From an uncultured Pelagibacteraceae bacterium (GTDB lineage: Bacteria > Pseudomonadota > Alphaproteobacteria > Pelagibacterales > Pelagibacteraceae), in assembly GCA_902629535.1 (NCBI GenBank), contig CACORD010000005.1, positions 1-49,721 on the forward strand: a stretch of DNA of 49,721 nucleotides, read 5' to 3'. Below the pieces are notes generated by a model that had not been told where the DNA came from, did not search any database, and saw only the letters and a program-made list of their open reading frames with translations. A program made the translations under genes and the position numbers. Numbering within the stretch: the first letter of the stretch is position 1; each line of letters starts with the position of its first letter. Shown here piece after piece: positions 16,313 to 26,407 of this stretch.

Positions 16313-17734
16313 ATGACAAAAAATGCAATAGCTTGGATAAGGGAAGACTTTAGAATTGATCACAACCCTGCTCTATCATATGCCACACAAAATCATGAAA
16401 ATGTAATTGCGTTATATATTTATAATAAAACTGATTTTGATAATAAAAGAGAAGCACAGAAATGGTGGTTGTTTAAATCTTTGGAAACATTCAAATCAGA
16501 ATTGTCTAAATACAAAATAAATCTCCAAATATTAGAAGGTGATGAAATAGATATATTTTCTAAAATCAAAAAAAAAGATGATATTACAATATATTGGAAT
16601 AAGATCTATGAACCTGATGTGATTGCAAAAGGAAAAAAAATTAGAGATTCCTTTTTAAAAAATAAAGTTGAATTTAAATATTTTAAAGGGAATATCTTGA
16701 ATGAATTCCAAGAAGTTACAAAGAATGATGGAACACCTTTTAAAGTATTCACACCATTCTGGAGAAATGCAGAACAAAAATATCTTGGTTTACCACCAAG
16801 TAAAAATTATATTGTAAAAAAAAAAGCGAAAACAATCTCTTTGTTTAAAAATTATATTGAACCTAAAAATATTTTGCCAAAAAAAAATTGGTATAAAAAA
16901 TTTGAGAATTATTGGAAGGTCTCAGAAAATGAGTCAAAAAAAGTTCTCAACAATTTAATTAATGATAAAATTAAGGAATACGGTACAGCGAGAGATTATC
17001 CGTCTATAGAGGGCACATCTAGATTATCTCCTTATATTAAACATGGGCAGATTCATGTAAGCACTATTTGGAAAAAATGTAGTGATATTAAAACTAAAGG
17101 TATTGGTTATAGGAAATATATTAATGAATTAGGTTGGCGTGAGTTCTCTCATAGTTTGATTAATTATTTTCCAGAGTTCTTAAAAGGAAATTATAGAAAA
17201 GAATTTGATAAATTTCCGTGGGTAAAAAATGAAAAATTTTTGAAAGCATGGAAATCAGGAATGACTGGTTATCCAATCGTGGATGCGGGAATGAGGGAAT
17301 TATATGAAACTGGCTGGATGCACAACAGAATAAGAATGGTAGTTGGTTCTTTTTTAGTAAAACATTTAAGAATTAATTGGACCGAGGGTGAAAAACATTT
17401 TAGAAACTGTTTACTTGATTTTAATAAAGCCAATAATGTAGCTCAGTGGCAGTGGGTTGCAGGTTGTGGAGCAGATGCAGCTCCTTATTTCAGAATTTTC
17501 AATCCAATTCTACAAGGTGAAAAGTTTGATAAAGAGGGAAAATATGTAAAAAAATGGATTCCAGAATTAAACAAAGTTCCGCAAAAATTTATTCACAAAC
17601 CCTGGGAAATGGAAATGAAGTATCAAGAAGCAATAAATACAATAGTAGGAAAAGATTATCCAAAACCAATAGTGATACATGAGGAAGCAAGAGCTTCTGC
17701 ACTTAAAGCTTTTCAGAGTTTAAAAAAAAATTAA
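16313..17734 (+). CDS. phrB: Deoxyribodipyrimidine photolyase (class I / cryptochrome family)
   Basis: The 473-aa protein repairs cyclobutane pyrimidine dimers using FAD and blue light. The N-terminal photolyase domain is seen in IAWIREDFRIDHNPAL. The FAD-binding C-terminal half shows GTSRLSPYIKHGQ, ELGWREFSHSLI, TGYPIVDAGMREL, TGWMHNRIRMVVGSFL and the Trp-rich NNVAQWQWVAGCGADAAPYFRIFNP. All landmarks of the bacterial class I photolyase are present and the length is normal. It starts eight bases after the lyase gene. It converges with yjbQ, the two stops sharing TTAA at 17731-17734. Confidence 0.93.
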   Translation: MTKNAIAWIREDFRIDHNPALSYATQNHENVIALYIYNKTDFDNKREAQKWWLFKSLETFKSELSKYKINLQILEGDEIDIFSKIKKKDDITIYWNKIYEPDVIAKGKKIRDSFLKNKVEFKYFKGNILNEFQEVTKNDGTPFKVFTPFWRNAEQKYLGLPPSKNYIVKKKAKTISLFKNYIEPKNILPKKNWYKKFENYWKVSENESKKVLNNLINDKIKEYGTARDYPSIEGTSRLSPYIKHGQIHVSTIWKKCSDIKTKGIGYRKYINELGWREFSHSLINYFPEFLKGNYRKEFDKFPWVKNEKFLKAWKSGMTGYPIVDAGMRELYETGWMHNRIRMVVGSFLVKHLRINWTEGEKHFRNCLLDFNKANNVAQWQWVAGCGADAAPYFRIFNPILQGEKFDKEGKYVKKWIPELNKVPQKFIHKPWEMEMKYQEAINTIVGKDYPKPIVIHEEARASALKAFQSLKKN

Positions 17735-18153
17735 ACTTCTCCTAAAAAATGATGAATGATAGTTCGAGTCTGTGGGTTTAGTCTGTGCTCAAATAAATAA
17801 ATACCTTGCCAAGTTCCAAGTAATAACTCTCCATTTTCAACACTTAGAGAAATTTGATTATTAGTTAAGCTGGATTTTATGTGAGCAGGCATATCATCTT
17901 TGCCCTCTGTTGTATGGACATATAATTTATTATCCATTGGTGCGATTTTATTAAAATAATTGATTAAGTCAGTTTGAACATCAGGGTCTGCATTTTCTTG
18001 GATAATTAAAGAGGCACTAGTGTGTTGAATACTTAGGTTAAGAATACCATTTTTAAATTTATTTTTCTTAATCCAATTAATTGTTTGATCAGTGAATTCG
18101 TATAATTTTTGTCCATTGGTATTCATTTTAAAGTTGTTGAATTTTTGTATCAT
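17731..18153 (-). CDS. yjbQ: YjbQ/UPF0047 family protein
   Basis: The 140-aa single-domain protein has the complete family signature: NLSIQHTSASLIIQENADP, HTTEGKDDMPAHIKSSLT and LLGTWQGIYLFEHR. Family members have been linked to a secondary thiamine-phosphate synthase activity, but the physiological role is unsettled. It overlaps the zapE stop by 4 bp (ATGA) and is the last gene of the csaA-to-yjbQ minus-strand run. Confidence 0.9.
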   Translation of the reverse strand: MIQKFNNFKMNTNGQKLYEFTDQTINWIKKNKFKNGILNLSIQHTSASLIIQENADPDVQTDLINYFNKIAPMDNKLYVHTTEGKDDMPAHIKSSLTNNQISLSVENGELLLGTWQGIYLFEHRLNPQTRTIIHHFLGEV

Positions 18154-19211
18154 AAATTAAAGTTTGAGGATGTTAGCTCATAAAGACGACTGATTGTACG
18201 TTTAAATGGTTCTTCTAATGATCTAGATGAAGTTAATTCATCTAGACCTTTTTCTGCAGTGACTGCAATTGGTATTTTTTTGTCATAAATTATATCGATT
18301 AAGGTTATAAAACGTTGTTGTTGATTAGAATTTATATCATCAAACTTTGGTATTTGATCAATAACTATAAATTTAGAAACTTTAATAATTTCAAGATAAT
18401 CCTCGGCTCCCAAATTTTTGTCGCATAATTCATTAAATGTAAATCTAACAACTCCTTCATAGAATTCTTCAATTAGAAATTCTCTTCCTTTAATATCAAG
18501 ACTTCGATTGGTTTTTTTTTTATCCCTTGAAATAATCCTGAAGAATTTATTCATTTTAAAATTACTTTCTTGGTTTAATGGGAAGAAATATCTATCATTT
18601 TGATTTTCTTTTGATTTTCTATAATCATCCTCAATTACCAGCTCATGTTCAAATGTCTTTTTTTTCATAATCTCAATAAAAGGTTTGAACTGATCTCGCT
18701 GGAGACCATCTTTATATAATTCAGAGATCTGAATATTGGAGGTGATAATTATCTTAATATTCTCACTAAATATCTTATCAAATAATTTACCTAATATCAT
18801 AGCATCAACTATATTGGTAACTTGAAACTCATCAAAATAAATTAATGAAACTTTGAATTTAAGATTTTTAACAAATAAATTAATAATATTTTCATCCCCC
18901 TTATTTTTATTTTCATGAACAAAATCATGAAAATTTAACATAAACTCATTAAAGTGAAGTCTTAGTTTTTTTTCAGAAATAAGATCATAAAAAAAATCTA
19001 AGATCATTGTTTTTCCAACACCAACACCCCCATGAAGATAAAATCCTTTTTTATAATTTTTTTTTTTAAAAAAATTGAAGATAGAAGAATGAAAATTTTT
19101 ATCATAAAAATCTTGAAGTGCATAAATTATTGCTATTTGATTTTGATTAATTTCTAAATTTTTTGATCTACAAAATGATCTAAATTCTTCTCCAAGATTT
19201 TTTGACATCAA
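18150..19211 (-). CDS. zapE: ZapE/AFG1-like AAA ATPase
   Basis: The 353-aa protein has Walker A in LHGGVGVGKTMILDFFYD, an LRLHFNEFMLNFH stretch, Walker B in LIYFDEFQVTNIVDAMIL, sensor residues in IIITSN, and the C-terminal SRSLEEPFKRTISRLYEL. These match the AFG1 family, called ZapE in proteobacteria, where it influences the FtsZ ring; eukaryotic relatives are mitochondrial. It is cytoplasmic with no membrane helix. It overlaps both neighbours by 4 bp. Confidence 0.9.
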   Translation of the reverse strand: MMSKNLGEEFRSFCRSKNLEINQNQIAIIYALQDFYDKNFHSSIFNFFKKKNYKKGFYLHGGVGVGKTMILDFFYDLISEKKLRLHFNEFMLNFHDFVHENKNKGDENIINLFVKNLKFKVSLIYFDEFQVTNIVDAMILGKLFDKIFSENIKIIITSNIQISELYKDGLQRDQFKPFIEIMKKKTFEHELVIEDDYRKSKENQNDRYFFPLNQESNFKMNKFFRIISRDKKKTNRSLDIKGREFLIEEFYEGVVRFTFNELCDKNLGAEDYLEIIKVSKFIVIDQIPKFDDINSNQQQRFITLIDIIYDKKIPIAVTAEKGLDELTSSRSLEEPFKRTISRLYELTSSNFNL

Positions 19212-19639
19212 TTTTCTTTTGATTTAAAATCAATACCATATTCTGATCTTGGACCTTTCCTCAAGCCAAATGGACCAGAAATAAAAATAGTCATTGGTTT
19301 AGTTCCAGGCTTTAAATCGACTCTGTGATATGCATTGGCAGATCTAAATCCGATATAACCAGGTCTTCTCCAAAATTTTCCATTCTTAGTTGTTTCCCAG
19401 TAACCACCTTTTATTACGATTGTAATATATGGAAAAAGATGATTGTGTATTCCATCACCGTGATCATCAGCTAACATTTCGTGAATTAGTATATTAAATG
19501 GAAACCATTTAGGTCTATGTCTGAAAATTAAATAATATCTATTCATCCAAGGTTTTGCTAAATCAAATCTTGGGTGTGATGGTCCTCTATCTAAAACAAC
19601 TTTTTTTCTACCTAACTTTTCTAATAATTTTAAAAACAT
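19208..19639 (-). CDS. Cupin-fold protein of unknown substrate
   Basis: The 143-aa protein has a likely cupin metal motif, DHGDGIHNHLFPYITIVIKG (His-x-x-x-x-His-x-His), a conserved Gly turn in PGYIGFRSANAYHRVDL (third His), and FISGPFGLRKG. This suggests a single jelly-roll domain resembling small dioxygenase or isomerase cupins. I cannot assign a reaction. It shares one base with the bamB stop and overlaps zapE by 4 bp, so it belongs to the same operon. Confidence 0.7.
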   Translation of the reverse strand: MFLKLLEKLGRKKVVLDRGPSHPRFDLAKPWMNRYYLIFRHRPKWFPFNILIHEMLADDHGDGIHNHLFPYITIVIKGGYWETTKNGKFWRRPGYIGFRSANAYHRVDLKPGTKPMTIFISGPFGLRKGPRSEYGIDFKSKEN

Positions 19640-20940
19640 TAATTTAGTTTAATTATAGCATTATCCCTTACTAAATATAAATTTTTATTTAAAACAAAAG
19701 GACGTGAAATCTTATCATTATCAATTTTTAATGTTGAGGTTGTTTTTCCAGATTTGATATCTACAACTAACATTCTTCCGATGTTGGTTGATAGATAGAT
19801 ATTTTTTGTACCTACAATAAACCCTGTGGGAAAAATCTCCTTTCTTTTTTTTGGATTAAAATTTTGAAATACATCCGTAATTTTAATAATATTTCCCGTA
19901 ATTTTATCGATTAATATCAAATAGCCCTCTAAAGAAACTGTTATTAAAAAATTTTCAATCAAAGTAGGTCTTATGTTTGAATTTACATTGGTCTCCCAAT
20001 TAAAACTTCCAGATTTGATATCAATAGAAAAAAATTGATTTTTATTGTTTGAAAAAAATAAGTTATTTTCATCTGCTATTATATCTGATGTTTCTAAGGA
20101 AAAAGCTGACTCAAAAATTGCATTGTTTTGAGTGGGTAATTGCCAGAGTAGTCTGCCATTATTTAAATCAACCGCACTTATATCACCCAGAGAATTATTA
20201 AAATAAATTACTTCTTCCACTATAACTATTGATAATTTTTTCTGAGATCTAATTAATGGTGTATCTGTTTGAAAATTCCATAACTCCTTTCCATCTTTTA
20301 AAGAAAAGCACCTTAAAGTATTTGTAAAATCAACTACAAAAAAACGATCTTTATATATTTTTATTTGTGAATTAAATGGTGCTGGATTCTTATAAGACCA
20401 AATTAAATCTCCATTATCTAAATTTAACAGATAGTATTTTGTTAAATTGTCAGCGACCACTAAAAACTGATCATTATTTGCAAATTGTAAAATTGGATCT
20501 AATTTTTTTTCTGATTTTGTATAATAATTTTTTTTCCAGACTAATCTTGAATCTTTATCGAATTGTAAAATTGTGCCTTTATCATCAAAAAAAATTATAT
20601 TTTCTCTGTAAAAGGATATGACTGGTTCGGTTTGATAAAAATTTTCAATTTTTGAAAACTTATATTTAGATAATTTTTTTAGTGAACCATCAAATTTCAC
20701 TCTACCATCATTATTAGTAAATTTTTTTGATAATTTTGACTTTTTTGGACTTGTACTAAAATTTAAATTTATATTAGTATTTAGTTCCTGGCTTAAGGCT
20801 TTCGGATTACTGAAAATTTCTTCAAACTTTTTTTCCTCTATTTCTTTAATGGTTTCTTTAGTCCAAAATTTTGAATTTTTGTTTAATGAACAACCAAAAC
20901 AAAGAATTATTATTAAAAAAAAATTAAAAATTTTAATCAC
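19639..20940 (-). CDS. bamB: Outer-membrane assembly lipoprotein BamB
   Basis: The 433-aa protein begins with a short lipoprotein signal ending ILCFGC, with Cys17 as the probable lipidated residue. It then carries repeated beta-propeller PQQ-like blades: LDNGDLIWSYKNP, LKDGKELWNFQTD, LNNGRLLWQLP, IKSGSFNWETN and IDKITGNIIKI. This is the BamB architecture, a periplasmic scaffold of the outer-membrane protein assembly complex. The adjacent YfgM-like gene is a frequent bamB neighbour and overlaps it by 8 bp. Blade motifs are weakly conserved, as usual in this clade. Confidence 0.85.
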   Translation of the reverse strand: MIKIFNFFLIIILCFGCSLNKNSKFWTKETIKEIEEKKFEEIFSNPKALSQELNTNINLNFSTSPKKSKLSKKFTNNDGRVKFDGSLKKLSKYKFSKIENFYQTEPVISFYRENIIFFDDKGTILQFDKDSRLVWKKNYYTKSEKKLDPILQFANNDQFLVVADNLTKYYLLNLDNGDLIWSYKNPAPFNSQIKIYKDRFFVVDFTNTLRCFSLKDGKELWNFQTDTPLIRSQKKLSIVIVEEVIYFNNSLGDISAVDLNNGRLLWQLPTQNNAIFESAFSLETSDIIADENNLFFSNNKNQFFSIDIKSGSFNWETNVNSNIRPTLIENFLITVSLEGYLILIDKITGNIIKITDVFQNFNPKKRKEIFPTGFIVGTKNIYLSTNIGRMLVVDIKSGKTTSTLKIDNDKISRPFVLNKNLYLVRDNAIIKLN

Positions 20941-21577
20941 TTAAATCTCTATTAAGTCTTTTTTGAGACTCTAATTTAATTTCAATATTTGCATTTTCTA
21001 AATTTACGATTTGATTAAAAAACTCTTTCGATTTTTGCATCTCATTTTTTGAGTAAAAATATTCTGCCATTAAATACAGTGCATGAGATTTCCAAATACT
21101 TTCTGAATTTATTACTGGATTTAGAATTTTCAATAAATCACTTTCATTGCTGTCATCTGAATTATAAAGCGCTTTTTTATATATATTTAAATTTTTTATC
21201 TCCTTATCCAATGGGGTTTCGTCAATGATTACATCAAATAATTTGTTAATTGTGTTTTTTTCATTAATCAATTCATTATCTATAATAAAATATAAAGATA
21301 ATGGTGAATATGTTGAATTTTTTTCATTAACTACCTGTATTAAATCCTTAGCTGTTTTTTCCTTATTATTCTCGGAGTAATTAATTGTTATTGAATTAAA
21401 AGAATCTGAAATCTTTATTTTTTTTCTATCCTGGTATTCACCAAAAGCAAAATAGCTAATTAAAAGTATAATGATAACACCTAAGCTTGAAATTATTTTT
21501 TTTTTATTATGAATAAAAAAATTTTTTATCCTTTCATTTCTTGTGTTTGTATTTATTATTGATATATCCTCATCCAT
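20933..21577 (-). CDS. YfgM-like membrane-anchored TPR protein
   Basis: The 214-aa protein has an N-terminal cytoplasmic stretch of about 28 residues, one membrane helix (IISSLGVIIILLISYFAF) and a periplasmic helical domain with TPR-like spacing (SHALYLMAEYFYSKNEMQKSKEFF). Length, topology and position directly before bamB match YfgM, a SecYEG-associated periplasmic chaperone adaptor. Primary sequence similarity is too diffuse to be certain. It starts two bases after the acnA stop. Confidence 0.7.
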   Translation of the reverse strand: MDEDISIINTNTRNERIKNFFIHNKKKIISSLGVIIILLISYFAFGEYQDRKKIKISDSFNSITINYSENNKEKTAKDLIQVVNEKNSTYSPLSLYFIIDNELINEKNTINKLFDVIIDETPLDKEIKNLNIYKKALYNSDDSNESDLLKILNPVINSESIWKSHALYLMAEYFYSKNEMQKSKEFFNQIVNLENANIEIKLESQKRLNRDLSD

Positions 21578-21579
21578 AT

Positions 21580-24249
21580 TTAAATCATATTTCTTAAAAC
21601 ATATTGAAGTATTCCACCGTTTTTATAATACTCCAACTCATTTTTAGTATCAATTCTACATAGGGTATCTACTATTTTAACATCGCCAGATGCATATTTA
21701 ATCTCAACTTTTACTTTATCAGATGGATTAATTCCTTTTTCAATGTCTACTACACTAATCAATTCTGAACCTAATAAATTTAGGTTTTTTCTATTCATAT
21801 TTTCTGTAAATTGTAGTGGTAATATCCCCATCCCAATTAAATTAGATCTATGAATTCTTTCAAAACTCTCAGCAATTACTACCTTAACGCCTAGTAATTT
21901 AGTTCCTTTTGCAGCCCAATCACGAGAAGAACCTGTTCCATATTCTTTTCCACCAATTACAACTAAATCAGTACCCCTTTTTTTATATTCCACAACTGCA
22001 TCATAAACTGACATAACTTTTTCCTCAGGATATAATTTTGTAAAACCACCTTCGGTTCCTGGGGCCATTTCATTTTTAATTCTTATGTTTGCAAACGTGC
22101 CTCTCATCATTACTTCATGATTTCCTCGTCTAGACCCGTATGAATTATAGTCTTTAGGAAGAATTTGATAATTCATGAAATACTCTCCCGTTGGACTATC
22201 TTTTTGAATACTGCCAGCTGGCGAAATATGATCTGTAGTAACCATATCTCCCAATATTAATAGTGGTCTTGCATTTTTAATCTCTTTAAAACCCTCTGGC
22301 TCGTCACTAAGATTTTCAAAAAAGGGAGGTTTTTTTACATAGGTAGAATTTTCATCCCAATTATAAATACTACTCTTCTTTGTTTTAATTTCTTGCCATT
22401 GTTTTGGTCCTTCGGAAACATTTGAATATCTTTTAACAAACATATCTGCATTAAGAGAAATCTTCAACGTATCCTCTATTTCTTTATTTGAAGGCCAGAT
22501 ATCTTTTAAAAATATATCTTTACCGTTTTTGTCTTTTCCAAATGAATCTTTGAATAAATCAAATTCCATATGACCTGCAAGAGCATAGGCTACGACAAGT
22601 GGAGGTGAGGCTAGATAATTTGCTTTAATATGAGGTGAAATTCTTCCTTCAAAATTTCTATTACCGGATAAAACAGAGACTGCATATAAATTTTCTTTTT
22701 GAATAGCGTCAACTATATTTTCTGCTAACGGACCTGAATTACCGATACAAGTTGTACATCCATAACCAACTAAATTAAATCCTAATTTATCTAAATATGT
22801 ATTCAGACCTGCTTTCTCTAAATAATCAGTTACTACTTGAGACCCAGGAGCTAAAGATGTTTTTACCCATGGTTTAACATTTAATCCTAATTCAATAGCT
22901 TTCTTTGCAAGGAGTCCGGCTCCAATAAGAACATTTGGGTTGGAAGTGTTAGTGCATGATGTAATTGCTGCAATTAATATTGAACCATCCTTAATTTCAT
23001 AATCTGTTTCTTTTACCTTTGAAATTTTATAATCTTTTTTATCTGTGGCCTCTTTAAACACTTTTTTAAAATTACTTGATGCGTCAGTTAAAAGAACTTT
23101 ATCTTGTGGTCTTTTAGGACCTGAAATAGTTGGAACTACAGTGGACATATCTAAAGAAATTTTATCAGTAAACTCAATTTCATCACTCGACCACAAACCT
23201 TGCTCCTTTGCATACTTTTCTACAATTGCCACTGTTTTTTTATCTCTTCCTGAAAATTCTAAATATTTTAAAGTTTCTTCATCTATTGGGAAGAACCCAC
23301 ATGTAGCTCCATACTCTGGAGCCATATTGGCAATTGTTGCTCTATCTGCTAAAGTTAAATTTTTTAATCCATCACCATAAAATTCAACAAATTTTCCAAC
23401 TACACCTTTGTCTCTAAGCATTTTTACAACCGTTAAAACTAAGTCTGTAGCAGTTGTACCTTCAGGCATTTTTTTTGTAACTTCAAATCCAACAACTTCA
23501 GGAATCAACATTGAAATTGGCTGTCCAAGCATACCTGCCTCTGCTTCAATTCCACCAACACCCCATCCTAAAACTGATAAACCATTTACCATTGTAGTAT
23601 GACTATCGGTTCCAACAAGTGTATCAGGGAATAAATATTTTTCTCCTTTATATTCCTCCGACCAAACTACTTTCGATAAATATTCCAAATTAACCTGGTG
23701 ACAAATACCAGTACCTGGAGGAACAATTCTAAAGTTATTAAAAGCACTTTGACCCCATTTTAAAAAAGAATATCTCTCACCATTTCTTTCAAATTCAATA
23801 TCTACATTCTTTTCAAATGAATCTTTTTTAGCTGATTGATCAACTTGAACAGAGTGATCAATGACCAAATCAACTGCAGACAAAGGGTTAATTGTATTTG
23901 GATCTTTATTTTTTTCTTTTACAGCTTCTCTCATTGCAGCTAAATCAGCTACTGCTGGTATCCCAGTATAATCTTGGAGTAAAACTCTAGCTGGTCTGTA
24001 AGCTATTTCAGTTTTTGATTTTTTTGTAGCAAGCCAGTTTTTGACTGCTTCTATTTGTTTTTTATTAACTGATATATCATCTTCATATCTAAGTAGATTT
24101 TCCAATAAAACTTTTAACGACTTTGGTAGTTTTGAAATACCTTCTAAACCATTTAATTCAGCTTTTTTTAATGAATAATATTTATAATTGATATCATTAA
24201 CCTCTAGGTCTGATAATGATTTATAAGAATTTTTATTTCCTGGTCTCAT
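21580..24249 (-). CDS. acnA: Aconitate hydratase A
   Basis: The 889-aa TCA-cycle enzyme interconverts citrate and isocitrate through a [4Fe-4S] cluster. Cluster cysteines are visible in AITSCTNTSNPNVLIGAG and VGYGCTTCIGNSGPL. Substrate motifs include GTDSHTTMVNGLSVLGWGVGG, and the swivelling domain has GDMVTTDHISPAGSI, YGSRRGNHEVMMRGTFAN and GKEYGTGSSRDWAAKG. Length and domain order are those of the AcnA/IRP1 group. It starts four bases before the LysE gene's stop. icd lies elsewhere in the window. Confidence 0.96.
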   Translation of the reverse strand: MRPGNKNSYKSLSDLEVNDINYKYYSLKKAELNGLEGISKLPKSLKVLLENLLRYEDDISVNKKQIEAVKNWLATKKSKTEIAYRPARVLLQDYTGIPAVADLAAMREAVKEKNKDPNTINPLSAVDLVIDHSVQVDQSAKKDSFEKNVDIEFERNGERYSFLKWGQSAFNNFRIVPPGTGICHQVNLEYLSKVVWSEEYKGEKYLFPDTLVGTDSHTTMVNGLSVLGWGVGGIEAEAGMLGQPISMLIPEVVGFEVTKKMPEGTTATDLVLTVVKMLRDKGVVGKFVEFYGDGLKNLTLADRATIANMAPEYGATCGFFPIDEETLKYLEFSGRDKKTVAIVEKYAKEQGLWSSDEIEFTDKISLDMSTVVPTISGPKRPQDKVLLTDASSNFKKVFKEATDKKDYKISKVKETDYEIKDGSILIAAITSCTNTSNPNVLIGAGLLAKKAIELGLNVKPWVKTSLAPGSQVVTDYLEKAGLNTYLDKLGFNLVGYGCTTCIGNSGPLAENIVDAIQKENLYAVSVLSGNRNFEGRISPHIKANYLASPPLVVAYALAGHMEFDLFKDSFGKDKNGKDIFLKDIWPSNKEIEDTLKISLNADMFVKRYSNVSEGPKQWQEIKTKKSSIYNWDENSTYVKKPPFFENLSDEPEGFKEIKNARPLLILGDMVTTDHISPAGSIQKDSPTGEYFMNYQILPKDYNSYGSRRGNHEVMMRGTFANIRIKNEMAPGTEGGFTKLYPEEKVMSVYDAVVEYKKRGTDLVVIGGKEYGTGSSRDWAAKGTKLLGVKVVIAESFERIHRSNLIGMGILPLQFTENMNRKNLNLLGSELISVVDIEKGINPSDKVKVEIKYASGDVKIVDTLCRIDTKNELEYYKNGGILQYVLRNMI

Positions 24250-24252
24250 ATC

Positions 24253-24843
24253 TTATATATAGAATGTAATTATGCTTAAAAGAAGAAGCACTGACATAAC
24301 ATAATTAAAGTATTTAATAAATTTCTCATTTGTCGCGAATTTTCTAAGATATTTGCCAACAAATGTCCAAAAGGTAATGCTAGATAAAGATACTATAAAG
24401 GCAAATAAAACAACTTGAGTCGCATAATTAAGATAATTTTCTCCATATTCAACATACGTTGAAACTATGATAATTCCAATCAAAACACCTTTTGGATTTA
24501 AAAATTGAAAAATAAAAGTATCCAAAAAAGAAATTGGATTTTCATTTTTTTTTTCACTAGATGCTTTTGAAAAACTAATTTTATAGGCTAAGTATATTAA
24601 AAATAAACTTCCCAGATATTTTAAAATAGTTTGAATAATTGGAAATAGTTTAAAAACATTAACCAAACCAATTGTCAAAGCAAATACTACTGAAGTAAAT
24701 CCAATTGTAACTCCAAAAATGTGTGGGATTGTTTTTTTTATTCCAAAATTAAAACCAGAATAAGATGCCACAACGTTATTTGGTCCTGGTGTATAAGCAG
24801 CTACAATCCAAAATAGTGCCATAGATAAAAATTCTGGATGCAT
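24253..24843 (-). CDS. LysE/RhtB-family amino-acid exporter
   Basis: The 196-aa inner-membrane protein has about six hydrophobic segments. FWIVAAYTPGPNNVVASYSGFNFG contains the family P-G-P-N motif in the first helix, and FQFLNPKGVLIGI is the second family landmark. RhtB-type carriers export amino acids such as threonine, homoserine or lysine by proton antiport. The substrate cannot be inferred. It lies between csaA and acnA with gaps of two and three bases. Confidence 0.85.
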   Translation of the reverse strand: MHPEFLSMALFWIVAAYTPGPNNVVASYSGFNFGIKKTIPHIFGVTIGFTSVVFALTIGLVNVFKLFPIIQTILKYLGSLFLIYLAYKISFSKASSEKKNENPISFLDTFIFQFLNPKGVLIGIIIVSTYVEYGENYLNYATQVVLFAFIVSLSSITFWTFVGKYLRKFATNEKFIKYFNYVMSVLLLLSIITFYI

Positions 24844-24845
24844 AT

Positions 24846-25187
24846 TTATGCTATAGGTAAACCATTTTCTGCTTGTTGCGAGGGGTGTACTAATGTTACC
24901 TTTCCTTCAGAGTCTATTGAGCCTAAAAGTAAAAATTGAGATTTTACACCTGCAATATTTTTTTCTGGAAAATTACAAACACCAATCACTTGTTTGCCAA
25001 CCAAATTTTCTTCGTTATAAAAATGAGTAATTTGGGCGGATGATGTTTTTACACCTATTTCTTTTCCAAAATCGACTTCAACAACTAAAGATGGTTTTCT
25101 AGCTTTTTCATTTTTTTTGACTGAGAGAACTGTTCCAAGTCTAATGTCTATTTTCTCAAATATGTCGTAAGTAATTTGTTCTTTCAT
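24846..25187 (-). CDS. csaA: tRNA-binding OB-fold protein, CsaA-like
   Basis: The 113-aa protein is a single OB-fold tRNA-binding domain: FEKIDIRLGTVLSVKKNEKA, KPSLVVEVDFGKEIGVKTSSAQIT, VGKQVIGVCNFPEKNIAGVKS and VTLVHPSQQAENG. Length and the ending match CsaA, a small protein related to the C-terminal domain of MetRS and YgjH, proposed to act as a chaperone. It heads the minus-strand run and diverges from argE with only 29 bp between the start codons. Confidence 0.88.
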   Translation of the reverse strand: MKEQITYDIFEKIDIRLGTVLSVKKNEKARKPSLVVEVDFGKEIGVKTSSAQITHFYNEENLVGKQVIGVCNFPEKNIAGVKSQFLLLGSIDSEGKVTLVHPSQQAENGLPIA

Positions 25188-25216
25188 AAATGAGATATTT
25201 ATATTAATTATTACTA

Positions 25217-26407
25217 ATGAGTACAGAAGTAAATTTAGATAAATTATACGAGAATTCTATTAAGATTTTATCTGATTTAATTGGATTTAAAACTATTTCA
25301 GGAGAAGATAACAATGATTTAATTAATTATTGTGAAAAATACCTCAATGATTTAGGTGCTACATCATTTAAAACTTATGATGATGAAAAAAAAAGAGTAA
25401 ATCTTTTTGCAACAATAAAAGCAAAAAAGTCTAATGGAGTTAAACCAATAATTTTATCTGGTCATACTGATACAGTCCCTGTTTCAAAAAGTTGGAGTAC
25501 AGATCCATTTAAAGCAACAATTAAAGAGGACAAACTTTATGGAAGAGGTTCCTGTGACATGAAGGGATTTATTGCATGTACTTTAGCGTTTGCGCCAGTT
25601 TTTTCTAAAGTTGATCTAAATAGAGATATTCATTTTTCTTTTACTTTTGATGAAGAAACAGCATGTTTGGGTGCTCCAATATTAATTAAGGAACTTAAAA
25701 AAAGAAATATTCAAGATGGAATTTGTATTGTTGGTGAACCAACAAAAATGAAAATCATAGATGCACATAAAGGTTGTTATGAATATACTACTTATTTTGA
25801 GGGGTTAGCTGGACATAGCTCGATGCCACATAAAGGTGTAAGTGCTGTAGAATTTGCATCAAAGTATGCAACAAAATTAATAGATCTTAGAGAACAATTA
25901 AAAAAAAGAGCTCCTAAGGAATCAATATTTGATCCTCCTTTTTCGACATTACAAGTTGGAGGTATATTTGGAGGAATAGCTCATAATGTTATAGCTGACA
26001 AATGTCGAGTTGAATGGGAGACAAGACCAGTTGTTAAAGAAGATGGTGTCTTTCTAAATCAACAAATAGATAAATATGCGAATGAAGTTTTGTTACCACA
26101 AATGAAAAAAGTTTTTCCTAATTCAAAAATAACAAAAGAAATAATAGGTGAAGTTACTGGTTTCGATCGTATAGAAAATTCAGAGGCATGTGAATTAGTT
26201 TCAAGTTTAACTGGTGATAATTCAAGAGAAGTTGTATCCTTTGGAACTGAAGCTGGATTGTTTCAAGAAATCGGTATCAGTACAGTTGTTTGTGGTCCAG
26301 GCTCTATTGAACAAGCTCACAAAGTTGATGAGTTCATTGAACTTAATGAGCTGAAAAAATGTTTAAAATTTCTTGAGGGAATTAAGAAAAATTCTACTAT
26401 TAATTAA
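25217..26407 (+). CDS. argE: Acetylornithine deacetylase-like M20 peptidase
   Basis: The 396-aa zinc hydrolase has LSGHTDTVPV and GRGSCDMKGFIA (metal His and Asp), FDEETACLGA (catalytic Glu), VGEPTKMKIIDAHKG, and CGPGSIEQAHKVDEFI (last metal His). This fits ArgE, which frees ornithine from N-acetylornithine; other M20 deacylases are close relatives, so the substrate is probable, not certain. A possible promoter TTGTTC-N18-TATATT (25176-25205) would give a leader of only about 5 nt. It converges with the aldehyde dehydrogenase gene and shares TTAA at the stops. Confidence 0.83.
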   Translation: MSTEVNLDKLYENSIKILSDLIGFKTISGEDNNDLINYCEKYLNDLGATSFKTYDDEKKRVNLFATIKAKKSNGVKPIILSGHTDTVPVSKSWSTDPFKATIKEDKLYGRGSCDMKGFIACTLAFAPVFSKVDLNRDIHFSFTFDEETACLGAPILIKELKKRNIQDGICIVGEPTKMKIIDAHKGCYEYTTYFEGLAGHSSMPHKGVSAVEFASKYATKLIDLREQLKKRAPKESIFDPPFSTLQVGGIFGGIAHNVIADKCRVEWETRPVVKEDGVFLNQQIDKYANEVLLPQMKKVFPNSKITKEIIGEVTGFDRIENSEACELVSSLTGDNSREVVSFGTEAGLFQEIGISTVVCGPGSIEQAHKVDEFIELNELKKCLKFLEGIKKNSTIN